DNA from: Aegilops tauschii subsp. strangulata
Taxonomy: Eukaryota; Streptophyta; Magnoliopsida; Poales; Poaceae
DNA length: 64,000 nt
Reading direction: 5' to 3'
Assembly (NCBI RefSeq): GCF_002575655.3
Contig: NC_053037.3
Coordinates: forward strand, 507,292,544 to 507,356,543
Made by a program: the position numbers and the translations under genes. The notes below the pieces were generated by a model. That model was given only the letters and a program-made list of their open reading frames with translations, was not told the origin of the DNA and did no database searches. Positions 48,060 to 58,680 of this stretch are shown here, in pieces (position 1 is the stretch's first letter; the number at the start of each line of letters is the position of its first letter).

Positions 48060-48235
48060 TATTTTTCAGTGCTGTTTTTTTCTTCCGGTTTTGGGAACCT
48101 TCTAGAAGGTTACTGAACTAGTTTTTCCGCGGGTTTTATCCCTTTTTTGGTTTTTCATTTTTGTTTCTTTGTTTTCTCAATTTTACTTTTCCTATTTGTT
48201 TTTCTCTTTTTCGGTTTTTTCTTTCTATTTTTCCT
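48060..48235. repeat. Pyrimidine-rich tract
   Basis: The plus strand is almost only T and C with TTTTTC words. It closes a second module whose purine-rich side lies at about 46190-47130. Confidence 0.5.
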
Positions 48236-48610
48236 TAAAGAAGTAAACACCACCGTACAATGACTCACAGCGACTGAACAAGTGAGTGCGACCAGTCAAG
48301 GAAGAATCAAGCCGACCCAGTAACAACTTGATGGGACAACCTGTGAGGTGAGATTATCATAGGACTCTGACTCACATTAGGCAACAAATAGCTTTTGGCG
48401 GATCATATGTATCCTTAATTATTTTCTGTTTTTTAATGGGGGAAGCAAGATGAAATGACTAAGCCCAAAATCTAGATGACTATCTACTGGACCAAGAAAA
48501 AAAATGCCACATTAAACCACTGAAGTTAGGGCTGTTTGGCATAAATCCAGTGGCATGTTTTTTTCCTTTTCATGGAGGAATCTGTATTTTGGGGTGTGTC
48601 ATTATGAAAT
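48236..48610 (+). repeat. Module alpha, copy 3
   Basis: It matches 47160-47430 closely in its first 230 bp, and 43900-44090 in its second part (CCACATTAAACCACT, CATGGAGGAAT). Confidence 0.65.
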
Positions 48611-48779
48611 GCAAAGGGATAAAAATGATGTTTTTGATAGACATAAGCCATACAAGAGATTGAGAGGCAAAGCTGTCTTTTATAAATCATGTAATTCAAA
48701 GTTTGATTCCACCATTTGTGGATGACGCTTGCTAGGCGAAACTGCCCTTTCTTAATCTATCTTTGGGCATGGTCATTTT

Positions 48780-49870
48780 TTTTCAACGGAGCAACCCCCA
48801 TTGCATTCAATTGCTCAAATGGAAATACATTGTTCACAGGCGTTCCACAATAGTGTATCATTATAGAATAGTAAAAGGACACTAATAGCCATACAGAAAG
48901 GATACTTAAGGGAAATAGGTCGGGGCGCTAACAGAAAACCTACCGCAAGAGAGCGACCTCGATACCTCTTGCTACTGGACTAAAACCTGTTACCACCGAA
49001 CGAGTTAAGATAGGCTAACAACTAGCATAAAGGACCCGTTAAGTTCAAGAAAACATAAAACAACATCGGACATAACTGTTGCAATAGCAAAACAATATAT
49101 CTCCCAAGCAACAACTGCACGCAGGCAAGTATCAACCAAGGCGCAACATACCAACATCGGCGATACTAGATCCCATCATCTTTGATAAACACGAAGTCTC
49201 GCTCATCAGCTGGCAAACGCCACCCTAAAGAATTTTCCTATATCCTTCCTTCAGCAGACTTGTCCAACATAATAGAAACAAACAACATTGAAGATAACCC
49301 CAACAAGAGACCACACGATATGATTCTCATCTTTGACAGACGCGTGTAGTGATTGGGTTATCTTTGTTTTCATTCTTCTCTAAGTGGGCCATGCTCTTTA
49401 TCTTGCATTTCAGTGCTATATTATCGCTTGTACATGTTCCTTCATACTCTCTTTTCCTGGTTTCGTTTTCAACAATGAAAATGGGGCAAGGTCGGTGCCT
49501 TCTTCAACTATAAAAAAATATCCATTCTTATGTTGAATTTCCAACTGTACCAGCAATGCCCCTCGTTATTCCTGTCCAGCTCCAAACACTCTGACGCAGC
49601 GAAGCTCCCAATCACAAGCGTTAAAAATATCCCAACCACACCGTAGTTCCCCATGTGCAAGATCCCAACACCAACGAATGATCATTTACATACCATCCGA
49701 GAGGACGATCCATCCCTTCATCCTTGAAACACAACGAAGAGCTCGCCCAACAACTTGCTTCTTCGAGACCATGTTCTGATTATCATTAGACCTAGTAACG
49801 AAAGCAAACGGGGAGAGCAAACTTTTATAATTCTGCTCATGAATGGCCATGCGCCAGGCCGACCAAATCG
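48780..49870. other. Intergenic stretch with possible LINE remnants
   Basis: A T-run followed by CAACGGAGCAACCCCCATTG at 48782 looks like the poly-A end of a minus-strand LINE. A minus-strand frame at 49700-49890 (TIWSAWRMAIHE) resembles the C-terminal part of plant LINE-type proteins. A plus-strand LINE-like tail (CAATGAAAATGGGGCAAGG) lies near 49472. All are short and tentative. Confidence 0.3.
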
Positions 49871-49925
49871 TCCCAAGTGTTACAAGCGACTTTGTGAACA
49901 CCTATGATCAAGAATCAACACGAAG

Positions 49926-50412
49926 TCAATATGAAAATCCATACTTGCCTGCTTTCAAATAATCAATGCTCCAAAATCAAAAAAAATGAACGTTTCTCAA
50001 AAAAAAATTGTTTAGAGGTCCTCAGATGTCATATCGCCATGTAATTTTGCACACCTCATATGTCATATTTGGTTCCAAAAAATTACACCTCAATATGAAA
50101 ATCCATACTCGCCTGCTTTCAAATAATCAATGCTCCAAAATCAAAAAAATGAACGTTTCTCAAAAAAAAATTGTTTAGAGGTCCTCAGATGTCATATCGC
50201 CATGTAATTTTGCACACCTCATATGTCATATTTGGTTCCAAAAAATTACACCTCAATATGAAAATCCATACTCGCCTGCTTTCAAATAATCAATGCTCCA
50301 AAATCAAAAAAATGAACGTTTCTCAAAAAAAATTGTCTAGAGGTCCTCAGATGTCATATCGCCATGTAATTTTGCACACCTCATATGTCATATTTGGTTC
50401 CAAAAAATTACA
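49926..50412 (+). repeat. 163-bp unit in three tandem copies
   Basis: Units start at about 49926, 50090 and 50253, each with TCAATATGAAAATCCATACT and ending GGTTCCAAAAAATTACA. Copies two and three are almost identical, so the amplification is recent. Confidence 0.85.
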
Positions 50413-50422
50413 TTATTTGCCA

Positions 50423-50525
50423 CTCCCTCCGTTCGGAATTACTCGTCCAAAAAATGAATGCATCTAGATGTATTTTAGTTGTAGATACATCCATTTTTGT
50501 GACAAGTAATTCCGAATGGAGGGAG
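50423..50525. mobile_element. Stowaway MITE
   Basis: The 103-bp element has terminal inverted repeats CTCCCTCCGTTCGGAATTAC and their complement. The right flank is TA; the left flank reads CA, a mutated TA target. It has no coding capacity. Confidence 0.88.
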
Positions 50526-50560
50526 TACTTTGTTGATGTTACTCCACGGAAGCAAATGCG

Positions 50561-50920
50561 CACTGAAACACCATCATGAAAGCTCTACCGGGCCATATTA
50601 TGCTACTGGCCCCAACGCTGCGTCAATTGCTTGGGCCGAAGCCACCTAACTGAAATGAGCCCAAAACAAAAGGGAAAAAAGAGAGGAAAATCTCATGAAG
50701 TCAGTCGAGAAAATAAAAGAGGAAAAACAATATGGCTTCGCACTGAAACACCATCATGAAAGCTCTACCGGGCCATATTATGCTACTGGCCCGAACGCTG
50801 CGTCAATTGGTTGGGCCGAAGCCACCTAACTGAAATGAGCCCAAAACAAAAGGGAAAAAAGAGAGGAAAATCTCATGAAGTCAGTCGAGAAAATAAAAGA
50901 GGAAAAACAATATGGCTTCG
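50561..50920 (+). repeat. 180-bp tandem duplication ending inside the tRNA-Val gene
   Basis: The units 50561-50740 and 50741-50920 differ at about two positions. Each ends with TATGGCTTCG, which in the second copy is the 3' end of the tRNA gene. The first copy therefore carries an 8-bp stub of the tRNA acceptor end at 50733-50740. Confidence 0.9.
50903..50907 (-). terminator. RNA polymerase III terminator of tRNA-Val
   Basis: A run of five T on the minus strand starts five bases after the 3' end of the tRNA gene. This is the usual pol III stop signal. Confidence 0.75.
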
Positions 50921-50986
50921 CCCGGGTTCGAACCGGAGACCTTCAGTGTGTTAGACTGACGTGATAACCAACTACACCACGAAACC
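50913..50986 (-). tRNA. tRNA-Val (anticodon AAC)
   Basis: The 74-bp minus-strand sequence starts GGTTTCGTGGTGTAGTTGG and ends GGGCGAAGCCA, with no intron. All arms pair: acceptor GGTTTCG with CGAAGCC (one G-T pair), anticodon stem TCAGT with ACTGA around the loop CTAACAC, and T arm CCGG with CCGG around TTCGAAC. From memory it equals the standard plant cytosolic tRNA-Val(AAC). A and B boxes are intact and a T5 terminator follows. A decayed paralogue lies 3.5 kb to the left at 47443. Confidence 0.96.
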
Positions 50987-51279
50987 CTTGATGTGAGAAA
51001 GCAACTCAGACTCTACAAATATGAATGATCTTCTTATACGACAATAAAATATCAATCACAAGACAAGTAGATTGTTTCACACTTCCACGGACCCAAGTAC
51101 CCAACCATAGCTGCGGTACCCGTCGATGGTATATACCCTACACAAATATACCTACCACGACAATAACACGAGCAAGTAATCCCAGCAACCAGCTATACCA
51201 AGTCGGCTAGACAGAGCAAACACAAAGGAGAAAATGCATGCAGAAGCATCATCAGAGCAGCCACCTCCATATAGATTGA

Positions 51280-54200
51280 TCACAGCTGTGTCTTGAACAT
51301 GGTGACGTGCCGCAGGCGCTGGACGATGTCGGCCACGGAGCCGACGGCGGCGAGCAGCGACACGACGAGCGCGCCGACGTTGAGCGCCTGGAGCGCGACC
51401 CACTTGCCGCTGCCGCGCGGCACCTTTGCCTGCGTGATGTACATGGTGACGGGGAAGTAGACGGTGAGCGGAAAGAAGGCGGCGGCGCCGAGCAGGCCGA
51501 GGATGGCGTTGAAGAAGGGCAGCATCAGCGAGACCACCGTGGTGGCGACCACGAACGCCGTGCGCAGGACCAGCTTGGCCATGGTGAAGCGGAGCGCGCC
51601 CCGGCGGCCGGGCAGCCGCAGCGCGAGCTCCCGGTGGAAGAAGGCCGCGTCCGGGTACCGGGCCCGGAGCTTCTTCTCGTAGCACGCGAACACGGGCTGC
51701 ACGTACACCTGGTAGGCGCCGACGAGGTGGACGACCACGGCGATGTTGGCCAGGTCCACGAGCCAGAAGGGCTCGTCGAAGCCGGTGAGGATGTTCCCCG
51801 GCGCGGCGTTGCCGAACGCCGCGTACCCAACGCACCCGAGCGAGACGTAGAAGGCCGTCGTCACGCCGATGCCGTACAAGCTCGCCCTCTTCATGGTCAC
51901 GTTCTCTGACGGCGGCGCCTTCACCGTGTCCTGTAGAGCGCACGATCGAATTCACGCCATTGCAATCAGCATCACGAGCATGACTGCGCGCGATGATCTG
52001 CTCGTGTAATGCAATGTGCATGAGATTTGATCGATTACCTGGATCTCGATGAGGAGCATTGCGTAGGTGTAGGCGAATGCGATGTTGCCGAGGGCCTGCA
52101 GGAAGCTCCAGGTCCTGGTGGCCGCGGAGACGCCGCCGGGGCCGCCGATGTGGCTGCCGAAGATGGTGCCGTCGGCCCGGTGGTTGGACGCGAACTTGGC
52201 GGCGCTGAGGAAGAGCGCGACGAAGGAATAGGTGAAGGACATGACGGCGGCGACGATGGAGACGAAGGTGACCTTCTCCAGGCTGGGCAGCTGCGAGAGG
52301 ACGACCTCGACGACGCCGAACATGACCAGGTACATGGTCCCTTCCTGGCTGCAGTCCGCGCCGTGGCCCTTGTAATGCCGGCAGTTGCTGCGCACCACGG
52401 ACCTGCACTCTCAATGCCTTCGGTCAGTCCCATGACTAAATAGTCCGAAGTCTGAACAAAATATTTACAAATCTTCAGAAGCAAAAGAGGATTAAATTAC
52501 ATGATGCCCGTGGCGGCCGTGATGGTGTAGCCCACGACGGCACCGCAGAGAATCGTGTACTGTGTAATGCCGCACACCACCACTTCTCTCGGCCCTGCAT
52601 GTGCATGATCATGATTGTCAGAACTCAGACATGCATGATGCCAGGAGAAGTTAGTTTGAGGATTATATTTGTTGTTACCGAGGCAGGAGCGGACGGCGTC
52701 CATGTAGGTGTAGTTGCGCTTGCCGTGGACGGGGTCCGGCGAGCGGTAGCAGTCGGAGAGGAGGCAGGCGGTGAAGTAGGTGATGTAGGCGCAGCCGACG
52801 AGGGCGATGGGGCCGAGGACCCACCCCATCTGCGCCACGCTCCACGGCAGCGCCAGCACGCCGGACCCGATCACGGCCGTGATGGCGTGCGTCGTCGCCG
52901 TCCATACCGTCCCTGCCACATTTCATTCAGGTGGTCGGTCAGTGTCTGACGTGAGGCATGCACAACAACTTTGCAGTCTCTGAACTTTTTAAGGTACTAT
53001 GAAAAGTAATAACATGATGATGAAATCTCTCAGTTAAGTCTTCCCAATGTGTATTACACTAGTGCTGAAATAGTAAATTGCAACTTGCAAGTAGACCTCC
53101 AACCGACGGGATCAGAAGAAATCACCATTTTCTCACAAGAATTTGCATTGCGACAATCATTAGTGACGAATAATCACACTCAGCAAAGCGAATCCAATTA
53201 GTCTGATAGACTACCGCCCATGCGCTGGACACCATTAACTAAAGCGTATCTACTGACCGAAGCTGCAAACTACTGTCAACTAGTCAACAGAAACACCGTA
53301 TTCTAATCGACAGGTCCTAAAGCAGAAGAATCTCTATTGGGTTTGCTCTGGGCACCCAGCAAAGTAGCAGCTATTATACGCCTAAATCAATAACACGTGA
53401 TATACTAACCCAATAACAGCAACTGTATAACAGCATGAGGAGACTCTTTTTTGCACAACGTAAGCATCCATCTGGAGAAAGAACCTTTTCTGGAAGATTC
53501 AAAGCATGCCTGATTGACGATGTGGATTATGATGTGGTGTCCATTATCCAACAGCACAAAGCACGCAAGACTTGGGACATAAGGTCCTTGCTTTCCGATT
53601 AAAAAACAGTGAAAGACGTAACTACAATAACAATTAGACTCAGCAAGTAATCACTAGTGTAATGACTACTCAATGGTGCCTTCTAAATTCTTCATCACAT
53701 ACCTATGACTAGACTCACAATCGCAAGTGACGCCCAAAATGAATACAGTTATTATACTCTGATGCCATGAAAGCTACGTATATGTCAGTACTAGGAGGAT
53801 TCCTGACGAAGTGGAGGGAGCACAAGTTGAAGGTTCCCACTTCCCAGTCATCCATCCATCCATCCATCCATATTCCATAGCAAAGCCATTTTTGGCCCAC
53901 ACTAAAAGAATCTCTATTAGACTACTAATGATTTGACAACGAGTAGTGTTCTCCACTCTTTGCGGGATTCTGATACTAAAACAGTTGTACGACAGTTATT
54001 TGGAACCAAAACAACAACTTTGCATGCCATGATCTCACTCACACACCACTAAGTTATTCTGTGTATAATTCTGGAGCACTATGGTGCTCATGCTGCATAA
54101 GAGTTGCAAGCCGAGGCCGCTTGCTTTGGGTAGTGCCTGCCAAGTCACCGGAATTTTGGATCTCGCAACAAGTTCTTTGCTGTAACGGAATGGGAACACA

Positions 54201-55181
54201 TGGCATTTGGACCTAATTCCTGCATCGATACCCTGGTACCACCCGAGCTCCCATCATTTGGGGTGTCGTAAAAGGAGCGGTGCAGAGGCGTCACAGGATG
54301 TGCGTCGGGGGATGGCTGTTTTTCAGTTATACTAGCATTCAGATGCAGGGTGTATGTATTTCATCCTGATGTCAGGGATGTTATCTGGATTGGAGTTGGA
54401 CAAGTGATGTGGCAAAGGAAACGGGGAGGAGATGCAAGTGTTGGAAGTATTGTCAGGCCTGCATGCATGCAAACAAGACAGGCAAAAGCGACGGCTCTGG
54501 CTGGATCTTGGCTACGTTGTTGATCATAAGCAATTAGCAAAAAAATTGCTTTTCTTCTGCTACAATATTTTCCTCGGAGTTCCCAAGTCTTAACCATGAA
54601 CAACTTTTGTTTTTGTGAAAAAAGATGTGTGCTAATGTTCTAACACAATGGTTTGAGGAAGGAGCTGAATTTGTTTTCTCCATGATTATGACACTACCGA
54701 GCTTGCTTGCAGTGTCCCAATCTTGTTCTGAACTGCGCACATTCCAAAGCTACACGGGAAATTTGCCACTTCCACTATCTACAGATTTGAGAATCAAATA
54801 GGCAAAGATTAGATGGGCCATTCGGAGTGGCAATTTGATCCTCGCCACCGCATCGCCTCCCTAAAACATCTGCAACCTACGTAGCTTCCTACCTTTTCTC
54901 ACGCACGGACCTGAAAACACTAGTACATCTGATCCGGTACACGGACCGACGGCGGCGAAACCCAATCCGGCCATGCCTCCTCGCCACAAGGACGAGCGGG
55001 TTTGCCGGTATCGCATCACGGCTCAGACGGGAGGCGTCATGCGAAGGAACCAACGAACTGAAATTGCGAACGACGGAGCTCTTGCAGGGGGGAGTCGGTG
55101 AGAGTCGTGTGCGCTACCTGTTCTTACGCGGCCGTCGTCGTCCACCTCCGGCGCCACCTCCGTCACCTTCTCCACGTCCAT
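51280..55181 (-). CDS. AAP: Amino-acid permease (AAP family, H+/amino acid symporter), five exons
   Basis: Exons, read on the minus strand: 55181-55118, 52912-52679, 52594-52501, 52402-52039 and 51930-51280. All introns start GT and end AG, and the phases close to 1407 bp, 468 codons plus TGA. The protein starts MDVEKVTEVAPEVDDDGRVR, a hydrophilic N-terminus. The AAP core follows: TGTVWTATTHAITAVIGSGV, GKRNYTYMDAVRSCLG, GYTITAATGIM, ALGNIAFAYTYAMLLIEIQ, SENVTMKRAS and YFPVTMYITQAKVPRG. It ends MFKTQL. About ten hydrophobic segments fit a plasma-membrane transporter importing amino acids with protons. Length (family about 460-490) and all signature segments are complete, so I judge it functional. 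The final exon uses very GC-rich third positions, typical of grass genes. The member number cannot be assigned from sequence alone. Confidence 0.93.
52913..55117 (-). other. Intron 1 of the amino-acid permease gene
   Basis: This 2.2-kb intron separates a 64-bp first coding exon from the rest. It starts GTAGCG (minus strand) and ends GGCAG. It contains a short (CATC)n microsatellite at about 53848-53872. I see no transposon and no supported coding sequence in it. A long first intron often carries expression signals, but none can be read here. Confidence 0.85.
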
Positions 55182-55292
55182 CTCTCTCTCTGTCTCTCTC
55201 TCCCTCTCCCCGCCTCTTCCTCCGCGCGGGCACCTCTGTCGGTCTCTCTCTCGGGAAATTTGATGGACTCTGTCGTAGCCGCGGGCGGCGGG

Positions 55293-55300
55293 TATATATA
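55293..55300 (-). promoter_or_regulatory. TATA box of the amino-acid permease gene
   Basis: TATATATA lies 112 bp upstream of the ATG on the minus strand, which predicts a leader of about 80-90 nt. The leader holds a purine-rich (GA)n tract on the sense strand at about 55182-55212. The box is symmetric, so a plus-strand reading is possible, but no gene follows on that side. Confidence 0.65.
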
Positions 55301-55301
55301 G

Positions 55302-56488
55302 GGCCGCCGGGCTTTGCACCTGACCGGCCTTCCACTGTACATTCATTCTTTTAATGCGGCGATCGGTCAATTACTCTGCCTCACGGAATCCCACGAATCC
55401 GGCCGTCCCATTCATCGTTTCCGGGATAAATTTCCGCCGCAGGTCAAAGCAGATCATCTATGGTAAGTGGCAGCCGCTTGCCAGCTTCGCCAAGGAAACG
55501 AGTGAATGCCGAGCTAAAATTTCGGGCAGACTGCTCTCCTGGCGGTGCCGTACGGTGTATCTGGACGCTGTTGGGGCGTATTTGGACGACGACGTGGAGC
55601 GCTGAACCGAGGTCCGAGAACGGAAAAACCATACTTAAGTAAGCGTAATCGCGGAAAGGAAACGTGAAACTGATTTGCTCATTTAACCACGTAAACTTTT
55701 GTGGAGTACGGTAGATTGTGTTGAGTAAATAGGCAATTTCTCGATTAAATTAATCCACGAGTAAATCACTAGTAGTAGCAGCAGCGGCGTCCTCGGCGGC
55801 CTTCTTGTCGGCGGCGGCACGTTCGGCGTCGGTGGACATGGGTGTGAGCTCGGTTCGGCTCAATCCCGCAACCTGCGGCGCGGCGGGCGGCGGAGGAGGA
55901 GTGCGCGAGGGCCTCTTCTCTTCTCAAGCTCCAATAGCATGTAGAAGAGAAACCCTTATAAGGAGGTCCAACTCCTCTTCCACTTCCGGGGTGGGACTAA
56001 ACTTCCCACTACACCTATACACCTAGTGCCATATAACCCACATAGGCCCTTAGAGATTTTTCAGAAATTGCTACATGGGCCTAGAGCCCATCTCAAATTT
56101 CAGCAGATTGTACCTCGTGTGATAAAAGCCGTAATTACTTCAAAAAAAGTCGTAATTAAGAAAAAGTATACGGGGAAAACTTATGTACGGTAGATTGTAC
56201 CACGTCCAAGGAACGTTCGTACGGCGGTCAAACTATATTTCTAAATTTACGAACAAGGGTCCAATTTTCTTTCCCGAGCTCTCATATTAAGGTGCAAAAA
56301 TCATGTCCGAAATGTTTAGAAAGATTCTGAACAAACTATTGTATGTGGCTTTTCTTAATGAGCATGTGATTACTGGTTGAAATATAATTCATAACTAGCG
56401 CTAAAAATATTTTGCAGTCAAATTTTACAGTCACATACTTTATTTTTACGAAAAAAACTCGAATCTATTACGAAGGTTCATAAAAGTA
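55302..56488. other. Upstream region of the permease gene, with a truncated Copia-like leader
   Basis: No host gene was found. On the minus strand 56010-55750 resembles the promoter part of a Copia LTR or a small gene: AGTCCCACCCCGG, then TTATAAGGG, a GC-rich leader, and a 29-codon frame (MSTDAERAAADKKAAEDAAA, 55839 to 55750). The rest, 56040-56488, is AT-rich without recognisable content. Confidence 0.4.
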
Positions 56489-56569
56489 CTCCCTCTGTAA
56501 ACTAATATAAGAGCATTTATATCATTAAAATAGTGATCTAAACACTCTTATATTAATTTACGGAGGGAG
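56489..56569. mobile_element. Stowaway MITE (81 bp)
   Basis: Ends CTCCCTCTGTAAACTAATAT and its complement, flanked by TA at 56487-56488 and 56570-56571. The two halves are complementary over most of the length. Confidence 0.92.
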
Positions 56570-56571
56570 TA

Positions 56572-56681
56572 CCCCTGTCCGGAAATACTTGTCCGAAAAA
56601 CGGATGTATCAAGACGTATTTTAGTTCTAGATACATTCATTTCCATCAATTTCTATGATAAGTAATTCCGGACGGAGGGAG
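56572..56681. mobile_element. Second Stowaway MITE, sharing the TA with the first
   Basis: The left end CCCCTGTCCGGAAATACTTG is short by a few bases compared with the right end (GGAATT...GGACGGAGGGAG read inward). TA flanks at 56570-56571 and 56682-56683. The internal half-sites match a different Stowaway family from the first. Confidence 0.85.
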
Positions 56682-56689
56682 TACAAATC

Positions 56690-57485
56690 ACCCCAAACAT
56701 TAAAAAATAAATACACTGAGGACCCTACACCACCACTACCAGAACGAGTAGCCGACGCGCCGTTGTCGTCGCTCCCTTACTGGAGTCGGCTTGACCTTGT
56801 TGATGACAGTCTGAAAGTCTTTGTGCACGTGCCCCTAAGGATCAGCGCCCCAGAGCCACAATCATCACCGTTGAACCCTTGAATCGATCTAAAGCACCTG
56901 ATACCAAATCTCGCCGGTACGCTACAGGACGAGAACCCTAACCTCACCACCCCAAGGAGAGGACATGAATCTACGACGGAGCTCTATCGACTCCACCCCG
57001 ATGGACAAAGTCGACGAGGACCGAAGCCCAGAAGATCAGCTCAAAGATGAAGCACCGCCATCCGCAAGAACGCCACCACTGCGAGTAAAAAAGCGTAACC
57101 TAAAATATGTGTCGGAGCCAAGGCACCAGGACCTCCCCGCCACCATCCGCAAGGGGAGATGGATTCACAGGCTCGAGGGCGAAGCTTGAATGGGATGTGT
57201 GTGCTAGCCAATACAGACCGTAGAGGGAAAGAAAACCCCAATGAAGGGTGTACATGCTAGGCACAATTTTCGTCCTACTAGAAACTGTCCGGAGAGTAAA
57301 AATTGTTCCGAAACATGACAATTTGGGCTTTTAAAGAGGACTTCCATGTGTATACATTCTGAGACTGATGTCATCAAAATTTCCACCAATAAAGTTGTCG
57401 CCCCAGTTTTTCGTCGATGAACTGGGCAACTATCCTCTTCTGAATTAATGAAAAAAAGACAAGTTTTTGCCTCTGTTTAAAAAAG
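56690..57485 (+). mobile_element. Possible 3' part of a LINE-type retroelement
   Basis: The stretch ends in AATTAATGAAAAAAAGACAA followed by TTTTTGCCTCTGTTTAAAAAA, which resembles plant LINE 3' ends with an A-tail. The upstream part is GC-rich and has short open frames without a recognisable domain. Tentative. Confidence 0.3.
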
Positions 57486-58680
57486 GAGATACAGACAAAC
57501 GACACAGAAAATAAAATAAAAATGACTTACATTTACATACTCCAACTTTAACTGAAATTCCTTGCAAGGATGTGGTGGTTGCTTTAATGAAAATCAACTA
57601 GAGGATTTAAAAAAAACATAAAATCCTTCACAACCAACTTCCAACTTTAACTATTTTCCTTGGAAGGAAGGGCAAGCTTTAACTCTGGAAGGTTTGAGCT
57701 TCCAGAAAAAGGAGAGTTGCTTTTGGCTCATGGTATGGATGCTACTGGGCTTGGCAACCTACACATAGTAATATCGTGGATCCCTTGACGCCATCGATCG
57801 AAAGGGCTACCGCCGGTATAGACGGCACATTATTTCTGTTGATTGTTGAGATGGCATATTGTTTCTTGCAATTCACCCAGAACGGAAAAACAGATCACGT
57901 ATCCACTGACACCATCCACGGTCGTTTTGGCGTTTGTTGTTCTTCTGCTGGTGTTTCCGTCCATAACCACGCGTGAAAATCAACTTCATTCCGAGACTAT
58001 TGTCATCAAAATTTCCACCAATAAAGTTTTCACCCAGTTTTTTGTCAATGAACTGGGCAACTATCCTCTTCTTAATTAATGAGAAAACACAAAGTTTTTG
58101 CCTCTGTTTAAAAAGAGATATAGACAAACCACACGGAAAATAAAATAAAAATGACTCAAACTTACATACTCCAACTTTAACTAAAATTCCTTGCAAGACT
58201 GTGGTGGTTGCTTTAATGAAAATCAACGAGGGGATTTGTTGTTTAACGAGAACATAAAATCCTTCATAGCCAACAACCAAATTTAACTATTTTCCTTGGA
58301 AAAGAAGGGCAAGCTTTAACTCTGGAAGGTTTGAGCCTCCAGAAAAAGGAGTGCTGCTTTTGGATCATGGTATGGATGCTACGGACGGAGCTCGCAACCT
58401 ACACAACCCGCACAAAAGCGGCTGTTTGATCCGTCATAGTAGTAATATCGTGGATCCCTTGACGCCATCGATCGAAAGGGCTTCCGCCGGTATAGACGGG
58501 ACATTCTTTGTGCTGACTGTTGAGATGGCCCGCAATTCACACAGAGCGGAAAAGAGATCACGTATCCATGGGTTCGCTGGACTGACACCATCCACGGCCG
58601 TTTTGGCGTCTGTTTTTGCTTCTGCTGGTGTTTCCGTCCGTAGCCGCGCGTGGAAATCGACTTTCTCCCCACGAATGGTC
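57371..58680 (+). repeat. Tandem duplication of a 632-bp unit
   Basis: The words TCATCAAAATTTCCACCAAT at 57371 and 58003 mark the start of two colinear units. Both include the LINE-like tail, TTCCTTGGAA, and GATCCCTTGACGCCATCGAT. The copies differ at many positions and by a roughly 25-bp insertion, so the duplication is not recent. I see no host gene in it. Confidence 0.85.

Noticed and set aside
49926..50412. Regularly spaced 163-bp repeats as a CRISPR-like array
   Set aside because: They are whole-unit tandem duplications without variable spacers, in a plant nuclear context.
51307..51909. 200-residue frame on the plus strand
   Set aside because: Exact antisense of the last exon of the permease gene; open only because of the GC-rich third positions of that exon.
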